A stretch of DNA of 64,000 nucleotides from the NCBI RefSeq assembly GCF_000368025.1, contig NZ_KB849212.1:486752-550751 (forward strand), in the 5' to 3' direction. Source of the stretch: Acinetobacter parvus DSM 16617 = CIP 108168. Lineage in GTDB: Bacteria; Pseudomonadota; Gammaproteobacteria; Pseudomonadales; Moraxellaceae. The notes below the pieces were generated by a model, which saw only the letters and a program-made list of their open reading frames with translations, had not been told where the DNA came from and did no database searches. Positions 15,950 to 24,760 of the stretch are shown here, in pieces. The translations under genes were made by a program, and so were the position numbers. The first letter of the stretch is position 1, and each line of letters begins with the position of its first letter.

Positions 15950-16855
15950 GTGAACTGGCTACAAATTCATATTACTGTTGATCAACATCAAGTTGAACTT
16001 ACCGAAACCCTGTTACTCTCTCTGGGAGCGGTCAGCGTAACGCTGGATGATGCAGAAGATCAGTCATTGCTTGAGCCTTTACCAGGAGAAACTCCTCTCT
16101 GGAATAAAGTTATTGTAACGGGTATTTATCAACAGGAAGAAGATGATCCAATTGATGTGGATACCTTGGAGGCTTTTCTCAGGGCCCAACTTCCAGATGT
16201 GCCAATGCGCCATGAATATCTAGAAAATCAGGTCTGGGAACGTGCCTGGATGGATTACTACGAACCAATTCAGATTGGTGAGAAATACTGGATTGTGCCT
16301 GAATGGCTGGAACCACCTGAAGCGGATGCCACTAACATTAAGCTGGACCCAGGTTTAGCGTTTGGTACAGGCAACCACGCCAGTACCTTTTTATGCTTAC
16401 AGTGGTTGGGCAAAACCGATGTAAAAGATAAAGTTGTAATCGACTATGGCTGTGGCTCAGGCATTTTAGGGGTTGCTGCATTGCTACTGGGTGCAAAAAA
16501 GGTTTATGCAACCGATATTGATCCTCAGGCGGTGTTAGCCACCAAACAAAACGCTGAACTGAATGGTGTACTTGATCGACTTTATGTAGGTCTACCAGAA
16601 GAGTTTGATCAGGAATTCAAACCACAACAGGCAGACGTCCTGGTTGCGAATATTCTGGCTGCACCGCTCATGGCACTGGCGCCTGAATTCGCAACTTTGC
16701 TTAAAAATGAGGGTGAGTTCGCACTTGCTGGTGTAATCGAAGAGCAAGTTGCTGATGTTTCTAGTGTTTACTCTGAGTTTTTTGATATATTAGAGATCGA
16801 AAAGCGTGAAGAAAACTGGTGCCGCATTTCTGGAAAACGTAAAACAACAATTTGA
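15950..16855 (+). CDS. prmA: Ribosomal protein L11 methyltransferase
   Basis: PrmA trimethylates the N-terminus and lysines of ribosomal protein L11 using S-adenosylmethionine. The 301-aa protein has the N-terminal L11-recognition domain and a class I methyltransferase domain with motif I VIDYGCGSGILGVAAL near residue 165. ATDIDPQAV (acidic loop) and VANILAAPL, the NILA segment typical of PrmA, follow. The start is GTG at 15950, which gives the standard N-terminus NWLQIHITVD. The next gene starts 14 bases after its stop, so the two are probably cotranscribed. Confidence 0.96.
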   Translation: MNWLQIHITVDQHQVELTETLLLSLGAVSVTLDDAEDQSLLEPLPGETPLWNKVIVTGIYQQEEDDPIDVDTLEAFLRAQLPDVPMRHEYLENQVWERAWMDYYEPIQIGEKYWIVPEWLEPPEADATNIKLDPGLAFGTGNHASTFLCLQWLGKTDVKDKVVIDYGCGSGILGVAALLLGAKKVYATDIDPQAVLATKQNAELNGVLDRLYVGLPEEFDQEFKPQQADVLVANILAAPLMALAPEFATLLKNEGEFALAGVIEEQVADVSSVYSEFFDILEIEKREENWCRISGKRKTTI

Positions 16856-16869
16856 GAATATTGTTACTC

Positions 16870-17736
16870 ATGAGTGAAAAACAAACCCGCTGCCCTAAGT
16901 GTTCAACCGCGTACAAAGTGACCCTTTCACAACTCAGTGTTGCACAGGGTATGGTTTGTTGTCCAAAATGCGTGATTAACTTTAACGCACTGACGAATTT
17001 ACTGGAATCCGAGACAAGCGAAGTGGTACCAATACCCAGTAACCGCTCACTATTTTCGTCGATTCAGCCAGACAGTTCATTTGCAGAAAAGCAAATGCAG
17101 ATTTTAAGTATTTTTGACCAGAAAATTGAAAACTCCAATATTGATCTGCTCACCTATCTTAATAACCTAAATTATTTCAATACAGAGCCAGTGAGCGCCT
17201 TGCCTAATTTGAATTTGTCTGAAGATATTTTACTTAATAATCATGATGATCATAGTACCAAACAACATGGGTGGCTTTATTACACACTCTGGGGAATTGG
17301 CAATATCGCGCTGATTGTGGTGTTTGCGTTCCAGATTTTATGGTTCAACCCAAAATTGATGCACGATAGCCCTGCCTTAAACAAAATGTTTAACTATGCC
17401 TGCGGCATGCTGACCTGCAAAACCCCAAATGACCAATATAAATATCTCAGTTTTGAAAAGGTTAAACTTAAACAAACCAGCAAGAATGAAACCCAGTTCT
17501 CAGGGGTGCTGATCAACCGCAACGAGAACAGTATATTGCTCCCTTCCATCAAGGTGGTTCTGAAAGACCAGGGAGAAGTGACAACAGACATTACACTCAA
17601 GCCACAGGATTATCTGGTTGACAGTTTAAAAACCATTCAACGCATCCCATCAAATAGCCCTTTTAAGTTTGAATTTAGCATTCCAAAAAGTAAAAATAGC
17701 TTCGATGACTATAGTTTAGAAATTGTACAGCCCTAA
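16870..17736 (+). CDS. Zinc-ribbon (MJ0042-type) and DUF3426 membrane protein
   Basis: A 288-aa protein with an N-terminal zinc ribbon, CPKC near residue 8 and CPKC near residue 31. A variable acidic linker, one membrane helix (about 138-158, WGIGNIALIVVFAFQILWF) and a C-terminal periplasmic DUF3426 domain (about 175-288) follow. The sequence predicts a cytoplasmic Zn finger tethered to a periplasmic beta domain. Such proteins commonly sit between prmA and fis or accC in gammaproteobacteria. Function unknown. A TTG upstream overlaps prmA, but the ATG at 16870 is better. Confidence 0.85.
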   Translation: MSEKQTRCPKCSTAYKVTLSQLSVAQGMVCCPKCVINFNALTNLLESETSEVVPIPSNRSLFSSIQPDSSFAEKQMQILSIFDQKIENSNIDLLTYLNNLNYFNTEPVSALPNLNLSEDILLNNHDDHSTKQHGWLYYTLWGIGNIALIVVFAFQILWFNPKLMHDSPALNKMFNYACGMLTCKTPNDQYKYLSFEKVKLKQTSKNETQFSGVLINRNENSILLPSIKVVLKDQGEVTTDITLKPQDYLVDSLKTIQRIPSNSPFKFEFSIPKSKNSFDDYSLEIVQP

Positions 17737-17780
17737 ACGCATAAAAAAATGACAAAAAAATAAAAAAAAGTGCAGTTAAT

Positions 17781-17811
17781 TTGCTCACTTTTTCGCTGAC
17801 AGTGGTATGAT
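17781..17811 (+). promoter_or_regulatory. Probable promoter of fis with GC-rich discriminator
   Basis: TATGAT (17806-17811) is preceded by TGG, an extended -10, with TTGCTC at 17781-17786 as a weak, widely spaced -35. ACGCGCC directly follows the -10. Such GC-rich discriminators are typical of stringently controlled, growth-rate-dependent promoters. The resulting leader is about 300 bases long. The rest of 17737-18112 shows no gene. Confidence 0.5.
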
Positions 17812-18112
17812 ACGCGCCACGAATGCTTTGACCTACATACTCCTCGTTATTTATAGACAATAAAATCGTTAAACAAACTGTGCTTTTATCTGCTAAGCGC
17901 ACTGTTGGTTTTTTTGTTTTTAAAAATAGGCTGTAACAAATATTTAACCATTGTTGCGCTTATTTTTTACACAAATCGAGGATTTGTGGCAAGCTAATAG
18001 TCCCTTTGTTTTAGAGTGATTGTTTTAGGATCTAAAACAGGACTCAGTAATTTAGACCACATTTACCTATCACTTTATCCAAGTGATATTTTGATTTTTC
18101 GGATTAACACGC

Positions 18113-18382
18113 ATGAATAGCAAATCTCCTATTTTTACGGCTCAATCTGATGTCGCTCTTCGCATCCACGTAGATCGCGCAGTTCGTCATTATTTTGCAC
18201 AATTGCAAGGTGAGCAACCATCTCAAGTTTATGACATGGTTTTAGCAGAAATGGAGAAACCTCTTTTATCTGTGGTCTTAGAATACACTCGTGGCAATCA
18301 AACGCGCGCTGCTGAGATTTTAGGCCTTAACCGCGGAACTTTACGTAAAAAGTTAAAAGCTCACGGTTTAATGAGTGAATAA
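18113..18382 (+). CDS. fis: DNA-binding protein Fis
   Basis: Fis is a small nucleoid protein that bends DNA, helps site-specific recombination and activates stable-RNA promoters in fast growth. The 89-aa chain has the standard length. The C-terminal helix-turn-helix is clear: NQTRAAEILGLNRGTLRKKL at about 63-82, preceded by the dimerisation helices. It is monocistronic between a long leader and a strong terminator. In gammaproteobacteria it often follows dusB, but here it follows the prmA unit, as in other Acinetobacter. Confidence 0.95.
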   Translation: MNSKSPIFTAQSDVALRIHVDRAVRHYFAQLQGEQPSQVYDMVLAEMEKPLLSVVLEYTRGNQTRAAEILGLNRGTLRKKLKAHGLMSE

Positions 18383-18387
18383 TTGAT

Positions 18388-18419
18388 AAAATGCTCACGT
18401 TCTCGTGGGCATTTTTTTT
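18388..18419 (+). terminator. Terminator after fis
   Basis: AAAATGCTCACG pairs with CGTGGGCATTTT (one G-T pair) around four bases, followed by eight T. Confidence 0.92.
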
Positions 18420-18462
18420 GCCTTTGTTTTAATCTGTAGACTTCAAACTGTTGACTAAAATC

Positions 18463-20037
18463 ATGACTATCAAACGTGCTTTAATCTCTGTTTCCGACAA
18501 AACTGGAATCGTTGAATTTGCTCAAAACCTTGCTGGATTAGGGGTAGAAATCTTATCTACGGGCGGTACTTATAAGTTGCTTAAAGACAACAATATCGCT
18601 GTAGTAGAAGTTTCTGAACATACAGGTTTTCCTGAAATGATGGATGGTCGTGTTAAGACACTACATCCAAAAATTCATGGTGGTATCTTGGCGCGTCGCG
18701 GTCTAGACGAAGCTGTGATGCAAGAACACAATATCGATGCAATTGATCTTGTCGTAGTAAACCTTTATCCATTTGCAGCTACAGTTGCTAAACCAAACTG
18801 CTCTCTTGCAGATGCGATTGAAAATATCGATATCGGCGGTCCAACAATGGTGCGTGCAGCAGCGAAGAACCATGCTTCTGTGGGTATTATTGTAAATGCT
18901 TCTGACTATGATTTAGTCGTTGCTGAATTAAAAGATAATGGTGCACTTTCTTACGCGACTCGTTTCGACTTAGCGGTAAAAGCGTTTGAGCACACAGCAC
19001 AATATGATGGCATGATTGCATCTTATTTAGGAGCACGTGTTGGCAAGGCTGAAGGTGAAGCAGATTTATTCCCTCGCACGTTCAACACCCAACTCAATAA
19101 AGCTCAAGATTTGCGTTATGGTGAGAACCCTCATCAAAATGCAGCATTCTATGTTGAAGCAAATGCTAAAGAAGCATCAGTTTCAACTGCCAAACAATTA
19201 CAAGGCAAAGAATTGTCTTATAACAATATTGCAGATACAGATGCGGCACTTGAGTGTGTTAAATCATTTGCAAAACCTGCTTGTGTCATCGTTAAACATG
19301 CAAACCCATGTGGCGTTGCAGTTTCATTAGATGGTATCCATGCGGCTTATGATCTTGCTTATGCAACTGATCCTGAATCTGCGTTTGGTGGCATCATTGC
19401 ATTCAACCGTGAGCTTGATGTTGCAACGGCTCAGGCAATTGTAGATCGCCAATTCGTTGAAGTGATTATTGCACCAAGCATTGCTGACGGTGTACTTGAA
19501 GTTACTGGTGCGAAAAAGAATGTTCGTGTCATGGTGTGTGGTGAACTTCCAGCCATTGATGCACGTACCGCTCAACTTGACTATAAACGCGTGAACGGCG
19601 GTTTACTGGTGCAAGATCAAGACTTGGGCATGATCACCAAAGATGACCTTAAGGTTGTGACTAAACGCGCGCCAACTGAACAGGAAATTGATGATCTCAT
19701 CTTTGCATGGAAAGTTGCAAAATATGTGAAATCAAACGCAATTGTTTATGCCAAAAACCGTCAAACCATTGGTGTAGGTGCAGGTCAGATGAGCCGCGTG
19801 AACTCTGCTCGTATTGCTGCGATCAAAGCTGAACATGCTGGCTTAGTGGTTGAAGGTGCGGTCATGGCATCTGATGCATTCTTCCCATTCCGTGATGGTA
19901 TTGATAATGCGGCTAAAGCTGGCATTAAATGTATTATCCAGCCAGGTGGTTCAATGCGTGACGAAGAAACTATCGCCGCTGCTGACGAGGCAGGTATTGC
20001 AATGGTGTTTACGGGTATGCGTCACTTCCGTCATTAA
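18463..20037 (+). CDS. purH: Bifunctional AICAR transformylase/IMP cyclohydrolase
   Basis: PurH performs the last two steps of IMP synthesis: formyl transfer to AICAR from 10-formyl-THF, then ring closure. At 524 aa it is full length. The N-terminal MGS-like cyclohydrolase domain (ALISVSDKTGIVEFAQNL, HPKIHGGILARR) is followed by the transformylase domain with KHANPCGVAV (catalytic Lys/His) and FPFRDGID. The ATG at 18463 gives the expected start MTIKRALISV. A TTG twelve bases upstream is in frame but unlikely. purD follows after a terminator, so the two may be separately transcribed. Confidence 0.97.
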   Translation: MTIKRALISVSDKTGIVEFAQNLAGLGVEILSTGGTYKLLKDNNIAVVEVSEHTGFPEMMDGRVKTLHPKIHGGILARRGLDEAVMQEHNIDAIDLVVVNLYPFAATVAKPNCSLADAIENIDIGGPTMVRAAAKNHASVGIIVNASDYDLVVAELKDNGALSYATRFDLAVKAFEHTAQYDGMIASYLGARVGKAEGEADLFPRTFNTQLNKAQDLRYGENPHQNAAFYVEANAKEASVSTAKQLQGKELSYNNIADTDAALECVKSFAKPACVIVKHANPCGVAVSLDGIHAAYDLAYATDPESAFGGIIAFNRELDVATAQAIVDRQFVEVIIAPSIADGVLEVTGAKKNVRVMVCGELPAIDARTAQLDYKRVNGGLLVQDQDLGMITKDDLKVVTKRAPTEQEIDDLIFAWKVAKYVKSNAIVYAKNRQTIGVGAGQMSRVNSARIAAIKAEHAGLVVEGAVMASDAFFPFRDGIDNAAKAGIKCIIQPGGSMRDEETIAAADEAGIAMVFTGMRHFRH

Positions 20038-20047
20038 TATATCCCTG

Positions 20048-20078
20048 AAGTCCCTCTTGCTCAAAGAGGGACTTTTTT
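20048..20078 (+). terminator. Terminator between purH and purD
   Basis: AAGTCCCTCTT pairs perfectly with AAGAGGGACTT around five bases, followed by T-run. purD therefore depends on readthrough or on a promoter in the short remaining gap. Confidence 0.9.
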
Positions 20079-20127
20079 ATTTTTAACAGGTATATTCTTA
20101 AATACTGAAAAAGGGAATAACTTTAAA

Positions 20128-21414
20128 ATGAATATTTTAGTTTTGGGCAGCGGTGGCCGTGAACATGCACTTGCATGGAAAATCGCACAAGATGCAAAAG
20201 TAACACAAGTTTTTGTTGCGCCGGGTAATGCAGGCACAGCAACCGAAGATAAGTGTCAAAACGTTGATATCGATATTTTAAATAATCCTGCCATTATCGA
20301 ATTTGCAAAGGCAAATGATGTGGCATTGGTGATTGTTGGTCCTGAAGCACCTTTAGTAAATGGCGTGGTTGATGCAGCACGTGAAGCAGGTTTAAAAATC
20401 TGGGGACCGACTCAGTACGCTGCACAGCTTGAAGGTTCTAAAGCATTCGCTAAACATTTCCTGAAGCGCCATGACATCCCAACCGCATTTTATGACGTCT
20501 TTACCGAAGTGAACGCTGCAAAAGCTTATATCGAACAGCATGGCGCACCAATCGTGATCAAGGCCGATGGCTTAGCGGCAGGTAAAGGTGTAATCGTTGC
20601 AATGACCAACGAAGAAGCTTTTGCTGCAATAGACGATATGCTTGCAGGCAACAAGTTTGGTGATGCTGGTTCACGTGTTGTCATTGAACAATTCCTTGAT
20701 GGTGAAGAAGCTAGCTTCATTTGCATGATTGATGGCAACAACATTTTACCGATGGCAACTTCACAAGACCATAAACGTATTTTTGAAGGTGACCAAGGGC
20801 CAAATACTGGTGGTATGGGTGCTTACTCTCCTGCTCCAGTTGTTACACCAGAAGTATTTGAACGTGTAATGAATGAAGTCATGCGCCCTACCGTTGATGG
20901 TATGGCAGCTGATGGTCATGTTTACACAGGTTTCTTATATGCTGGCTTAATGATTGATGAACAAGGTCAACCACGCGTTATTGAATTCAACTGTCGTTTC
21001 GGTGATCCAGAAACACAACCGATTATGATGCGTTTAAAATCATCTTTAGTAGATTTGGTTGAAGCAGGTATTGCGGGCAATCTTCCAAAAGAAGCTGAGT
21101 GGGATGAACGTAAATCCATCGGTATTGTACTTGCAGCTGAAGGATACCCTGATACAGTCCGTAAAGGCGATGTGATTTCTGGTATCGGACAATCTCCTGA
21201 AGATACTAAGATCTTCCATGCAGGTACAGCTACCACTGAAGATGGCCATATCATAACGGCTGGAGGTCGCGTTCTTTGTGTAACAGCGTTAGGTGATACA
21301 GTACTTGAAGCCCAGATCAATGCTTTAGAAGTGTGTGGTCAAGTGACATTTACGGGTATGCAATACCGTAGCGATATTGGTTACCGTGCCATTGCGCGTG
21401 AAAAGGCAGAATAA
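20128..21414 (+). CDS. purD: Phosphoribosylamine-glycine ligase (GAR synthetase)
   Basis: PurD joins glycine to phosphoribosylamine with ATP, the second step of purine synthesis. The 428-aa protein has standard length. The N-terminal domain starts MNILVLGSGGREHALAWK. An ATP-grasp domain carries KADGLAAGKGVIVA and the signature RFGDPETQPIMMRL. GPNTGGMGAYSPAP is the family-specific loop. Downstream of purH, as in many gammaproteobacteria. Confidence 0.97.
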   Translation: MNILVLGSGGREHALAWKIAQDAKVTQVFVAPGNAGTATEDKCQNVDIDILNNPAIIEFAKANDVALVIVGPEAPLVNGVVDAAREAGLKIWGPTQYAAQLEGSKAFAKHFLKRHDIPTAFYDVFTEVNAAKAYIEQHGAPIVIKADGLAAGKGVIVAMTNEEAFAAIDDMLAGNKFGDAGSRVVIEQFLDGEEASFICMIDGNNILPMATSQDHKRIFEGDQGPNTGGMGAYSPAPVVTPEVFERVMNEVMRPTVDGMAADGHVYTGFLYAGLMIDEQGQPRVIEFNCRFGDPETQPIMMRLKSSLVDLVEAGIAGNLPKEAEWDERKSIGIVLAAEGYPDTVRKGDVISGIGQSPEDTKIFHAGTATTEDGHIITAGGRVLCVTALGDTVLEAQINALEVCGQVTFTGMQYRSDIGYRAIAREKAE

Positions 21415-21429
21415 GCCAATCTAATTGAT

Positions 21430-21457
21430 AAAAAAGCTTTCCTTGGAAAGCTTTTTT
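21430..21457 (+). terminator. Terminator after purD
   Basis: AAAAAAGCTTTCC pairs with GGAAAGCTTTTTT around two bases. A near-perfect palindrome with T-run. Confidence 0.88.
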
Positions 21458-22026
21458 ATTCTTTAATAGGCAATAAATCAAACTTCTATATTCATTACTT
21501 AAATATAAAATTCAGAAAAACATATATTTATTTTCCCGTAAATCACTCAACCCCACATTTAAAAAAATTTATAAAACTATCATCAGTTTATATTTACTTT
21601 CAACAAAATTTCCCTCAAATAATCATATGCTTATATATCCAAACACAAATACCGCCCCTGTATCAGTTGGTAAATTATTGCTATGATTGCTAAAATCTTG
21701 AATACAGCTCAATTGTTGTTTTAGATTATTCATGATTATTTTCAATCATTTAATAAAATAAAACATCAATATTCTATTGTATTCAGCTCCCAATTTAATT
21801 TAAGGAATAATTGGATAGAGATTTTCCAGACACGGGATAGACCAACTGGAATTTGAATATTCATCTATTTCTTGTGTTGTTGCAAACAGTCTTCTGGATT
21901 AGAAATTAAAAACAATTCATATGATTGTTGAATGAGGATGCCAATTTGCAACATACAAACCCATTGCAATGATTGATGCTTGAGAAATCATAATGTTCTC
22001 GGCATTGTTCCGATTAGGATTTATAC
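21458..22026. other. AT-rich gap of about 570 bases without a gene
   Basis: No convincing coding frame lies between purD and the metQ gene. Structure seen: a TGAATACA/TGTATTCA inverted repeat (21699 and 21778) bracketing a shorter ATGATT/AATCAT hairpin near 21732-21750. I find no methionine-type riboswitch motif or MetJ-like box that I would defend. Confidence 0.4.
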
Positions 22027-22902
22027 ATGAAAAAGCTGATTAGCCTTTTTTTAAGTGTATCTGTGCTACTACTTGCAGCATGCAGTAAACAGCCAGATAC
22101 CGCATCGAGTGAACAAAAAAATGATGCTGCGGGCCTCCAGACTGTTGTTATCGCATCTACAGGTTCAGACGCTGATATTTGGCGCCATATTGCCAGCCTG
22201 CCAGAAACCAAGGCTGCAGGTATTAAACTGGAAGTGAAAAACTTCACGGATTATGTGGCAATGAACACCGCGGTTGCCAATAAGGAAGTTGATCTCAACG
22301 CATTCCAGTCTTATGCTTATCTGGTTGCTTTCAACGCAGCCAACAAAGACAAGATCGCGCCTGTTTCAACCACTTATTTAGAACCTATGGGGATTTATTC
22401 AAACAAGGTGAAGAAAGTTGAAGAGTTTGCCCAGGGTGCAACCATTGCCATTCCAAATGATGGTGCCAATGAATCCCGTGCATTATTACTTTTACAAAGC
22501 GCTGGCTTGATCAAGTTAAAACCTGACTTTGACCCAGTGAAAGGTACGCCTGCCGACATCATTGAAAACAGCAAGAAAATTGTAATCAAGCCGATTCAGA
22601 TGGCAACTGCTGTACGTGTAAAAGACGAGGTTGATGCAATCTTGTTAGGTAACACCCTTGCGATGGAAGGTGGTTTGAACGTTCTTAAAGATGCAATCTA
22701 TTACGAACCAATTGATCAAAGCACTAAATTGAATGTCAATGTTTTAGCAACGGCTGAATCTCGTAAAGATGATCCAGTATTGCAAAAAGTCGGCGCGCTT
22801 TATCATACCGAAGCAGTCAAGCAATATGTACAGGAACACTTTGCGGGCACTAAAGTTGACGTAAATAAGCCAACAAGCTATCTCACAGAAGCAAATCCGT
22901 AA
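22027..22902 (+). CDS. metQ: Methionine-binding lipoprotein MetQ (NlpA family)
   Basis: The periplasmic receptor of a methionine ABC importer, anchored by lipid at Cys19 (lipobox LAAC). The 291-aa chain has the NlpA-family pattern: VVIASTGSDADIWRHIA near residue 40, NFTDYVAMNTAVANKEVDL and NAFQSYAYLVAFN. PIQMATAVRVKDEVDAILLG follows near residue 198. The genes for ATPase and permease follow in order. The family includes receptors for D- and L-methionine and some related ligands, so methionine is the likely rather than proven substrate. The leading GSDADIWRHI insert, where most MetQ have TxGPHAEI, deserves note. Confidence 0.87.
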   Translation: MKKLISLFLSVSVLLLAACSKQPDTASSEQKNDAAGLQTVVIASTGSDADIWRHIASLPETKAAGIKLEVKNFTDYVAMNTAVANKEVDLNAFQSYAYLVAFNAANKDKIAPVSTTYLEPMGIYSNKVKKVEEFAQGATIAIPNDGANESRALLLLQSAGLIKLKPDFDPVKGTPADIIENSKKIVIKPIQMATAVRVKDEVDAILLGNTLAMEGGLNVLKDAIYYEPIDQSTKLNVNVLATAESRKDDPVLQKVGALYHTEAVKQYVQEHFAGTKVDVNKPTSYLTEANP

Positions 22903-22917
22903 TATAATCGTCTCAAT

Positions 22918-22946
22918 AAAACAGGCAAAATAATTTTGCCTGTTTT
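22918..22946 (+). terminator. Intra-operon hairpin between metQ and metN
   Basis: A perfect ten-base stem ACAGGCAAAA/TTTTGCCTGT with three-base loop and a T-rich tract, ending 26 bases before the metN start. It likely lets the binding protein be made in excess over the transporter core. Confidence 0.8.
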
Positions 22947-22971
22947 TCTTTTTTGCCTAGTATTGACGAAC

Positions 22972-23997
22972 ATGATCCAATTTAAAAATATTTCAAAACG
23001 CTATCAGCTAAAAGGTCAAACGATCAACGCGCTGGATCAAATCAATTTAGAGATTCCAGCGGGAAGTATCTTTGGCATTATTGGCTATAGTGGTGCAGGT
23101 AAAAGTACCTTAATCCGACTGATTAACTTGCTTGAACGCCCATCCGAAGGGCAGGTCATCATCAATCAAAAAGATTTTACTGCAATGGATGCACGCACTC
23201 TTCGTCAAGAACGTGCAAATATTGGCATGATTTTTCAGCACTTCAATTTATTACAAACCAAAACGGTGTCTGAAAACATTGAAATGCCACTTAGGCTACT
23301 TGGTCACAGCAAGGCGGAACGAGAGAAACGTTTAGCTGAACTGCTAGATTTTATTGATCTCAAACATAAAAAAGATGCCTACCCTGACGAACTTTCAGGT
23401 GGACAAAAACAGCGTGTAGGGATTGCGCGTGCGCTTGCCAATCACCCCAAAATTCTGCTGTGTGACGAAGCAACCTCCGCACTTGATCCGCAAACCACCC
23501 AATCTGTATTGGCACTGTTAAAGAAGATCAATCAGGAACAAAACATCACCATTGTGATGGTCACCCATGAAATGGATGTAATTGAATCTGTTTGCGATTA
23601 TGTTGCGGTCATGGAAGCGGGCAAAGTGATTGAAACTGGTACAACTTTAGATATTTTCAGTCAGCCTCAACACCCCACCACAAAAACTTTTATTCAAACG
23701 GTATTACAGCAACAGTTGCCAGTAAATATCTTAAACAACCTTGAACACAGACATCACAATAGTATTTATAGTTTGCAGTTTCTGGGTACATCTGCACAGG
23801 AAACGGTAATTCAGGCAGTCATCAAACAGTTTGATATCAGTTTAAATATTCTCTTTGCCAATATGACTGAAATCAATGGTACCGTGATTGGGCAAATGTT
23901 TATTCAACTGCTCGGTGATGAAAGTCTTATTCGGCAAGCAATCCAATTTCTGGAGCAGCATGGCGTTAAAGTTGAACAGTCTGGAGTCAGCCAATGA
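22972..23997 (+). CDS. metN: Methionine ABC transporter ATPase MetN
   Basis: The ATPase subunit (341 aa). Walker A is GYSGAGKST near residue 38, the ABC signature LSGGQKQRVGIARAL near 140 and Walker B ILLCDEATSALD near 162. A C-terminal NIL (ferredoxin-like) domain, about 265-341, is the methionine-sensing regulatory domain that gives trans-inhibition in this family. The start is the ATG at 22972 (MIQFKNISKRY). An in-frame upstream codon lies inside the terminator stem. The last four bases overlap the metI start (ATGA). Confidence 0.93.
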   Translation: MIQFKNISKRYQLKGQTINALDQINLEIPAGSIFGIIGYSGAGKSTLIRLINLLERPSEGQVIINQKDFTAMDARTLRQERANIGMIFQHFNLLQTKTVSENIEMPLRLLGHSKAEREKRLAELLDFIDLKHKKDAYPDELSGGQKQRVGIARALANHPKILLCDEATSALDPQTTQSVLALLKKINQEQNITIVMVTHEMDVIESVCDYVAVMEAGKVIETGTTLDIFSQPQHPTTKTFIQTVLQQQLPVNILNNLEHRHHNSIYSLQFLGTSAQETVIQAVIKQFDISLNILFANMTEINGTVIGQMFIQLLGDESLIRQAIQFLEQHGVKVEQSGVSQ

Positions 23998-24689
23998 GAG
24001 ATTTTATTGTACAATGGCTCACTGAAGTCACAGCTCCTTTTTGGAAAAGTGCTTTAACAATCGACCAGTTTGTTACAGCTTTGCAAGAAACATTCCAAAT
24101 GGTTTTCTTCTCATTACTGTTTGGCTGTATCTGGGGATTGATTCAGGGCATTACGCTGGTGGTTACCCGTACAGGTGGCATTCTACAAAATCGGGCGATT
24201 TACTATTTCCTGAATCCTATTGTCAATGCCCTGCGTTCACTCCCATTTATCATTTTATTGATCGCGGTGATTCCACTAACCAAACTACTGGTGGGAACAT
24301 CCATTGGGACATGGGCTGCAATTGTGCCTTTAACCATCTATGTGGGTCCATACCTAGGCCGTCTAATTGAAACTTCTCTGCTTGAAGTGAATGAAGGAAT
24401 TATTGAATCAGCTCAGGCAATGGGTGCAACCCCTTGGCAAATCATCTTTAAGTTTATTATCCCTGAAGCGCGCAGCTCACTGATCCTGAACCTAACCACA
24501 GGAACGATTACCCTAATTGGTGCCACAGCAATGGCGGGCGCTGTTGGCGCAGGTGGTATCGGTGATTTAGCTATTTCTTATGGTTATCAGCGTTTTGATA
24601 CCAGTGTGGTTATCCTCACCGTCATCGTACTTCTGCTGCTTGTGCAGTTGGTTCAAATGCTGGGAGATTGGTTGGCAAAATTACGCTAA
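23994..24689 (+). CDS. metI: Methionine ABC transporter permease MetI
   Basis: The 231-aa membrane subunit with about five to six helices and the EAA coupling loop ESAQAMGATPWQIIFKFIIP near residue 138, which docks to MetN. The gene overlaps metN by four bases (ATGA), indicating translational coupling and fixed stoichiometry. A terminator follows. Confidence 0.93.
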   Translation: MRDFIVQWLTEVTAPFWKSALTIDQFVTALQETFQMVFFSLLFGCIWGLIQGITLVVTRTGGILQNRAIYYFLNPIVNALRSLPFIILLIAVIPLTKLLVGTSIGTWAAIVPLTIYVGPYLGRLIETSLLEVNEGIIESAQAMGATPWQIIFKFIIPEARSSLILNLTTGTITLIGATAMAGAVGAGGIGDLAISYGYQRFDTSVVILTVIVLLLLVQLVQMLGDWLAKLR

Positions 24690-24711
24690 TTGATGAATAC
24701 TGTTAAAAAAT

Positions 24712-24739
24712 AGCTCTTAAAAACAAGGGCTGTTTTTTT
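24712..24739. terminator. Terminator after metI
   Basis: AGCTCTT pairs with AAGGGCT (one G-T pair), followed by seven T on the plus strand. It sits between the convergent metI and deacetylase-like genes. Confidence 0.65.
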
Positions 24740-24760
24740 ATGTAGAATGAAACGGTTTTC

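Noticed and set aside
21458..22026. Possible SAM riboswitch or MetJ boxes before metQ
   Set aside because: No SAM-riboswitch core or tandem AGACGTCT-like repeats could be recognised in this AT-rich stretch.
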